Shown here piece after piece: positions 59,140 to 64,000 of a DNA stretch of 64,000 nucleotides. The translations under genes and the position numbers were made by a program. Origin of the DNA: Dentipellis sp. KUC8613 (taxonomy: Eukaryota > Basidiomycota > Agaricomycetes > Russulales > Hericiaceae); the NCBI GenBank assembly GCA_002286715.1, contig NSJX01000020.1, positions 413,857 to 477,856 on the forward strand. The letters run 5' to 3'. The notes under the pieces were generated by a model. It saw only the letters and a list, made by a program, of their open reading frames with translations. It had not been told where the DNA came from and made no database searches. Numbering within the stretch: position 1 is the stretch's first letter; each line of letters begins with the position of its first letter.

Positions 59140-61431
59140 ATGCGCGCGCTGCTCGTCGCGTCTCTCGCCCTCGGCGCGGCCGCACAGGACCGCACGACCG
59201 AGCAAGGCGAGGCACAAATCAAAGGTGCGCCCTGCGCCGTGTCTCAGCTTTTTATTATTATTGTCTAATCATCGGCACCCATACGCCACAGACCCCAACG
59301 CAGAGTGCACCCCGTACTACTACGCGCCCTCGGGCAACGCGATCCACAACTTCCCCCCGATCTGGACGCCCGCGACCATCCTGTCGAACGACACCGAGGC
59401 CCAGCAGAAGTGGCAGAATATCTCGGGCAGCATCCCGACCAACATCCAGCCCAAGGGCTCCAACATGGGCGACTTTTCCAACGTCAGCTACACCTCCGCC
59501 GACCCCGACTGCTGTGAGTCTTCCTCCTTTTCTCTCGTTCCTCCCTCTTTGGGCGCGGTGGGCATGTGGCTCGCGGCCGCGTGTCTCCCGGCAGGACGTG
59601 GGCGCTTCGCCACGCGACAGTCGTGTGCATGGGTGCGGCCCTGCGTATCTATCTGTTCCCGCGGCCGTGATGCCAGCGACGATTGATGCGCCCTTGCCCG
59701 CCCATCCATCCGACAAACAAACGCCCTCCCTGCCAGGGCTAGCGTCGAAACTCAAAATTGATGCTGTCGGTCTAAAAATAGCCTGGCAGCAGGACCCCGC
59801 GCGCGCTTCTCCCTGTTTCGTCTCCATCGCACAGACAGCTTGCTGATACCATCCTGCTTATGCCTTCTCCTTCGTCGCCTGACCCCCGTCACTGCCGCCC
59901 TCACCTGCCATGCCATGCCCCCCGTCACTCTCACCGCCGTCACTCCCACTCTCACTCTCACCGCCGCTCCCGCCGCCACCAGGGTGGACCTACGGCAAAT
60001 GCACAACGCCGAAGCTCGCGGGGCTCGCGCCGGACGTGTCGAGCGTCCCCGAGCCCAAGACGATGGGCTACGGCTTCGACGACGGCCCAAACTGCTCGCA
60101 CAACGCGTTCTACGACTTCTTGCAGCAGAACAACCAGAAGGCGACGATGTTCTTCATTGGCTCGAACGTGATGGACTGGCCGCTCGAGGCGCAGCGCGCG
60201 TTGACGGATGGGCATGAGATTTGCGTCCGTGAGTGCTGTTTGGGTGTTGGCTTGAATGTAGGCGCCGTGCTGATGTTTGCGCTGCGTAGATACTTGGTCG
60301 CATCGCTACAGTATGTCGAAGCCGGACTTGTGTATGCTTGGGGTCAGTATGGCTAACCGTGACGCACAGTGACTTCATTCCAAAGCCAAGATGCCTTCGC
60401 CGAGCTCTGGTACACCGTACGTGGTCCCTCTGCTCACCCGCTCCACAGACCGCCCACCCTGACCACATATATGCGCGCATATAGATGAAGGCGATCAAAC
60501 TCGTCACCGGCGTCACACCCACCTGCTGGAGGGTAAGCCCCCTCTCGATCACCTCGCGCATATACTAACTCCTCGACCCTTTCACAGCCCCCCTTCGGCG
60601 ACGTCGACGTGCGTGTCGCCCCTCACCCATCGTGCCCGCGTGTGTGATCGGATACTGATCTGTGTATGTGCGCACCAAAACAGGACCGCATCCGCGCCAT
60701 CGCGAACGCGCTCAACCTCCAGACCATCATCTGGAAGTATGATTCGAACGACTGGCGCGCGGGCACGGGCGGCGTTACCCCCGCTGACGTCGACGCCAAC
60801 TACACATCGTTCATCAGCAATGTCGCGAGCGGCACGTTCAACACCGTGCGTCCTTCTCTTTTTTTCTTTCTTTTTCTTTCCTCTGGTCTCTTCCTCCTCT
60901 CCACTGCCCTGCTCCCCCTTTCGCTTTTCCCCTTTATTCCATCCGCTGCGTTCGCGATAAATGACAGTTACTGACAACCTGCGCACACAATAGGAGGGTG
61001 GCATCATGCTCACGCACGAGCTCAACAACTTCACCATGTCCGAGGCCGTCAAGTTCTACCCGCAGCTGCAGGCTGCATTCTCGCATATCGTGCCCGTCGG
61101 CGTCGCGCTCAACAAGTCGCAGCCGTACGTCGAGACGAACTACACGTTGCCGTCGTTCGCAGAATGTATGTGCCTCTTCTCTTCTGTCATACTATCCACC
61201 TGTCGCTGACGACGGGCCGCGCACACAGACATCAGCGGAACAACGAACAAAACCGGCAGCGCCAACTCAAGTTCGAGCGGCGGCGGCTCGAGCTCGGGCA
61301 GCGGCGGCAACAACAACGGCGGGAGCTCGTCCGGCGCACAGAAGAAATCCGCCGCGGTCGCGTCTGCGCGCCCTGTCGTCCCCGCCCTTGTCCTCGCGGG
61401 CGCGGGGCTCCTGGCGAGCCTTGCGCTCTGA
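59140..61431 (+). CDS. Chitin deacetylase (CE4), GPI-anchored
   Basis: Removes acetyl groups from chitin to give chitosan in the cell wall. Ten exons (59140-59224, 59292-59513, 59983-60228, 60290-60310, 60370-60416, 60485-60532, 60588-60608, 60684-60845, 60994-61165, 61229-61431) give 408 residues. I prefer the ATG at 59140 because it gives a clean signal peptide (MRALLVASLALGAAAQ); an in-frame ATG at 59104 adds 12 residues. CE4 motifs: TMGYGFDDGPNCSHN (catalytic and metal Asp), HTWSHRYM (zinc His pair), TCWRPPFGDVDDRI, WKYDSNDW and IMLTHELN. The Ser/Gly-rich tail and final hydrophobic stretch (PALVLAGAGLLASLAL) predict a GPI anchor. The zinc His motif and PPFGDVD motif each lie on a 21-nt exon. 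Confidence 0.93.
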
Positions 61432-61996
61432 GGCAAGCTGTAGGCCGTTACCCATACCGTGTGCATGTTACCGATACCGCACATTGAACACCGCATACCG
61501 ATATACTTACACTTATGCTTACAATACCCGCATGTGATCCGGTTCTTGGATACATAACCATATCCCTGACTCTGCTCTGATTCTGACTCTGACTTTGGTT
61601 ACACTCATGATGATGGATGAGCTATGATGTGGTGTGGTGTGGTGTGGTGGTGATGTGTGCTGCAGTGTGGTGTGGTATGGTAGTGATGCTGTTGGACCTG
61701 GACTGTTGGACTGCTGGACTGGTTGTTGAATGAATGCTATTATAGTTTTGTTTTATTGTTGTGTATGTGTGGATGCACATGTGGATGTGGATGTGCAGAT
61801 GTCTGCTGTGGTATATACAGTAGTGTGTTTGGGTTTGAGTTAGGTTGGATCTTTGGTTGAAGGGTGTGTTATGTTCAGCCCTGTACATTCAATCAACTCA
61901 TATCACAACATATTTAGATTCAGCTGGAACAGTATTGTACATGATTTCTGAGACACAGAACCAAGAAATAAATAAGTACAGAGATATCAGCAGAAA
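61432..61996. other. Gap with GT-rich repeat
   Basis: Between the convergent chitin deacetylase and second DUF6535 genes. 61626..61690 is a GGTGT/GT-rich low-complexity tract. CpG disappears from about 61560 onward, before the DUF6535 stop codon. Confidence 0.5.
61626..61690. repeat. GT-rich low-complexity tract
   Basis: Imperfect repeats of TGGTG and GTGTG units (GTGGTGTGGTGTGGTGTGG and variants). Confidence 0.6.
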
Positions 61997-64000
61997 TCAG
62001 GCTGGAGCTGGTTCATTTCCCAAGGGGTTCATCTCCACTGCTTCCCCCTCCCCACCTGCCTCTTCATCACCTCTGATATGGTTCTTTCTTGCATGCCATG
62101 TGGAGGGTTTGAGCCAACTGAATTTGGTAGGGTGGGTCTCATTTGGAGGATTGATTTCATCTGCAGGTGCAAAAGATTCAAGTAGGTTGATGCCCTTTTC
62201 AAGTAGATCTTTTAAGGGACCCAATTCCTGTCATCAAATTATGTTAGTTAGTGAAGGGAAGGAGAAGAAATAGCTGACATACAGAGAGCACTGGAGATTT
62301 TGCTTGGAGTAGTTTGAAGAATTTCTTAACTTCCCTTGTGAATGGGCTACAGATTTCATAGTACATCAGCATTAACAATGAGAATATGACACAATCAACT
62401 TACATTATATCAGGTATGTCCTCCACATTCACATTCAAATGATTTTGCCAGTCTCTCTTGTTATCCAGAGGTATATCCGACTCAGTTGAGATAAGCTGCA
62501 TACAGATGCAAATGTAATGTGTGAAAAATGATGGTTCTGGTTGTGCATCAATAAATTCTGTCATTTTGAAAATAAATGATTTCCATGTCTCTTTGTCAAT
62601 CAAGTCATGCTTGTTCAGTATATAGAATACTCTCATGAGAGGAATATATCTAAAACACAAGAAGCCTGCATTTAAATATGAAATATTGTTTTGGAAAGCA
62701 ATTGGATTCAAGAAGTCATGCAAGTTGATATTATTACTCAGGTATGCAATTGCTTGAGATGAAGATCTACTGCTTTGAATGACATGTATATACACTCCTG
62801 TCCAGCAATATACTGTATGACCTACATCTTTATTGGAGCACAACACATACATTTCATGCATTGTTTCTGAAAAAGAAGATGAATTCATCAAGCTAGCCAT
62901 TTCAGGATCATTAGCTATAAGTCTTTGTAATAAAATACACCCTTCCCTAAATAGAGTCATGATATCCTCAATGTCACTAAGAGTCAATGTTCTTTCAATG
63001 CATTTCATCCACTTTTGTGTACACTGTGATGATATAGTATGAAATGCATCTTTATCTTCACATATTTGTATCATTGCTACAGAAATGTCAATCACAGTCT
63101 GTTCTGATTGGTTCCATATGGTGTCAGAACTCTCCATGATATTTATTAGTGATTTAGCCAGCTCAACACTTATTGCTATCTCAGTTTTGATATCTGATCT
63201 ATGTTTGATCACAGTTTTGAAGAGGAAAAAAAACTTGCTCAGCTGTTTTTTATTGCATGTCTCAATGAAGGGATAGCCAAGTTCACTACTGGTAAAACAA
63301 TGGTTGAGTATAGAGAATAGCAGATCAAGATAAGATGGCTTTGAGGTAAGTCTACTCATTGAAAAGGAGTTGACAGTCTGCCAGGCAAATATATATTCTG
63401 GACTATCATTGTTAGAGCTAGATGAAATCCAGGACCCATTGTCACCACTATCCAGATACATTTTGAAATTTTCTTGAATACAAGAGTCTGGGTTAAATAT
63501 AAATGCACTGTGTCTCTTCAACTGCAACTCTAATTCAACTGTGATCATCAACTGTTGTGGTGACTTTTGAACTGCTGATGTCAGTGTGTTATAATTTGAA
63601 CTATTTGAATCAACTCTATCAAAACCATCCTCAAACAGCCAGTCATGTAAAATTGGATGCCTGATGCTATAATATCTCCCAGAGGTCCAGTAGTTGTAAT
63701 CATTCCGGAATTGATCATTTGTTCTGGAATGACATTCCACAATATACAAAACCATCACAGCCCACTGAGAATTTTTCACTTCCTGGTTGTTGTTATCATT
63801 GATTTGTCTACATAATTGAGCAGCCTTCTCAGCTAATGCACGAATGTTCATGTCTTTCCAAATATTTAGTTTATGATAAACCAAGTCAACACCTGATAGT
63901 GCTTGGAGAACAATATTAGACACTGTCTCATTTGTTGAAAACCCATGTAGCCAAGCCAAGGACTCTATATCAAGAGCATGCACTCTTTCCTCCACTGTGG
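61997..64000 (-). CDS. DUF6535-family protein, N-terminus outside the window
   Basis: Partial paralogue of the gene at 44786..48338, cut by the right window edge. The main exon runs to about 62402. It matches the helical part of the first gene in order (LAWLHGFSTNETVSNIVLQA versus LYRFSTNATVANIILQA; SQWAVMVLYIVECHSR). The last exon (ELGPLKDLLEKGINLL, FSWLKPSTWHARK) matches the conserved end, with stop at 61997. The membrane domain itself would lie beyond the window. Like the first copy, it is AT-rich and nearly lacks CpG, with Arg written almost only as AGA or AGG. No lesion is visible in the part seen. Confidence 0.8.

Noticed and set aside
1..64000. CRISPR arrays, operons, Shine-Dalgarno sites, attachment sites
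   Set aside because: The window is spliced fungal nuclear DNA; I saw no regularly spaced repeats or prokaryotic gene layout.

Overview
The window looks like nuclear DNA of a basidiomycete, most probably a wood- or litter-decaying member of the Agaricomycetes. Genes are broken by many 45-70 nt GT-AG introns. The families present are typical of mushroom-forming fungi: FunK1 kinases, DUF6535 membrane proteins, Goodbye-domain proteins, a GH45 endoglucanase without a CBM, and a GPI-anchored chitin deacetylase. The order Polyporales would fit, but that is a guess. I spliced most genes by hand; for every gene where an exon list is given, exon lengths sum to a multiple of three.

Layout. 1.4-8.4 kb: two FunK1 kinase genes on the minus strand, the second broken by an internal TGA. 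8.6-27.5 kb: a dense block of conserved housekeeping genes: a SEP/UBX p47-type Cdc48 cofactor, an FSP1/AIFM2-like FAD oxidoreductase, a GH45 endoglucanase, eIF3a, the CCH1 calcium channel and the KEOPS kinase BUD32. 27.7-30.8 kb: a third FunK1 gene, a close inverted copy of the second, so the housekeeping block sits inside a 3.1 kb inverted repeat with a 19.2 kb spacer. 31.5-42.4 kb: accessory genes, namely an F-box protein, a stand-alone retroelement-type RNase H, a small secreted protein, a small membrane protein and two Goodbye-domain genes. 42.6-49.9 kb: a secreted App1-like (DUF2183) phosphatase, a long DUF6535 gene almost free of CpG, and a MET22/BPNT1 nucleotidase. 50.2-55.9 kb: a second stand-alone RNase H gene, a 5'-truncated LINE with poly(A) tail and 15-bp target-site duplication, and a third Goodbye-domain gene. 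58.2-64 kb: a small Cys-rich gene, a chitin deacetylase, and a second CpG-poor DUF6535 gene cut by the window edge.

How they may work together. The housekeeping block has no single theme. The accessory parts are enriched in expanded fungal families linked to signalling and non-self recognition (FunK1, STAND-type Goodbye domains, F-box, DUF6535) mixed with retroelement debris. The best candidate for an undescribed system is the set of three intact Goodbye-domain genes. They share one exon plan and end just where a NACHT or ankyrin part would normally begin. The CpG-void DUF6535 genes are the second most striking signal.
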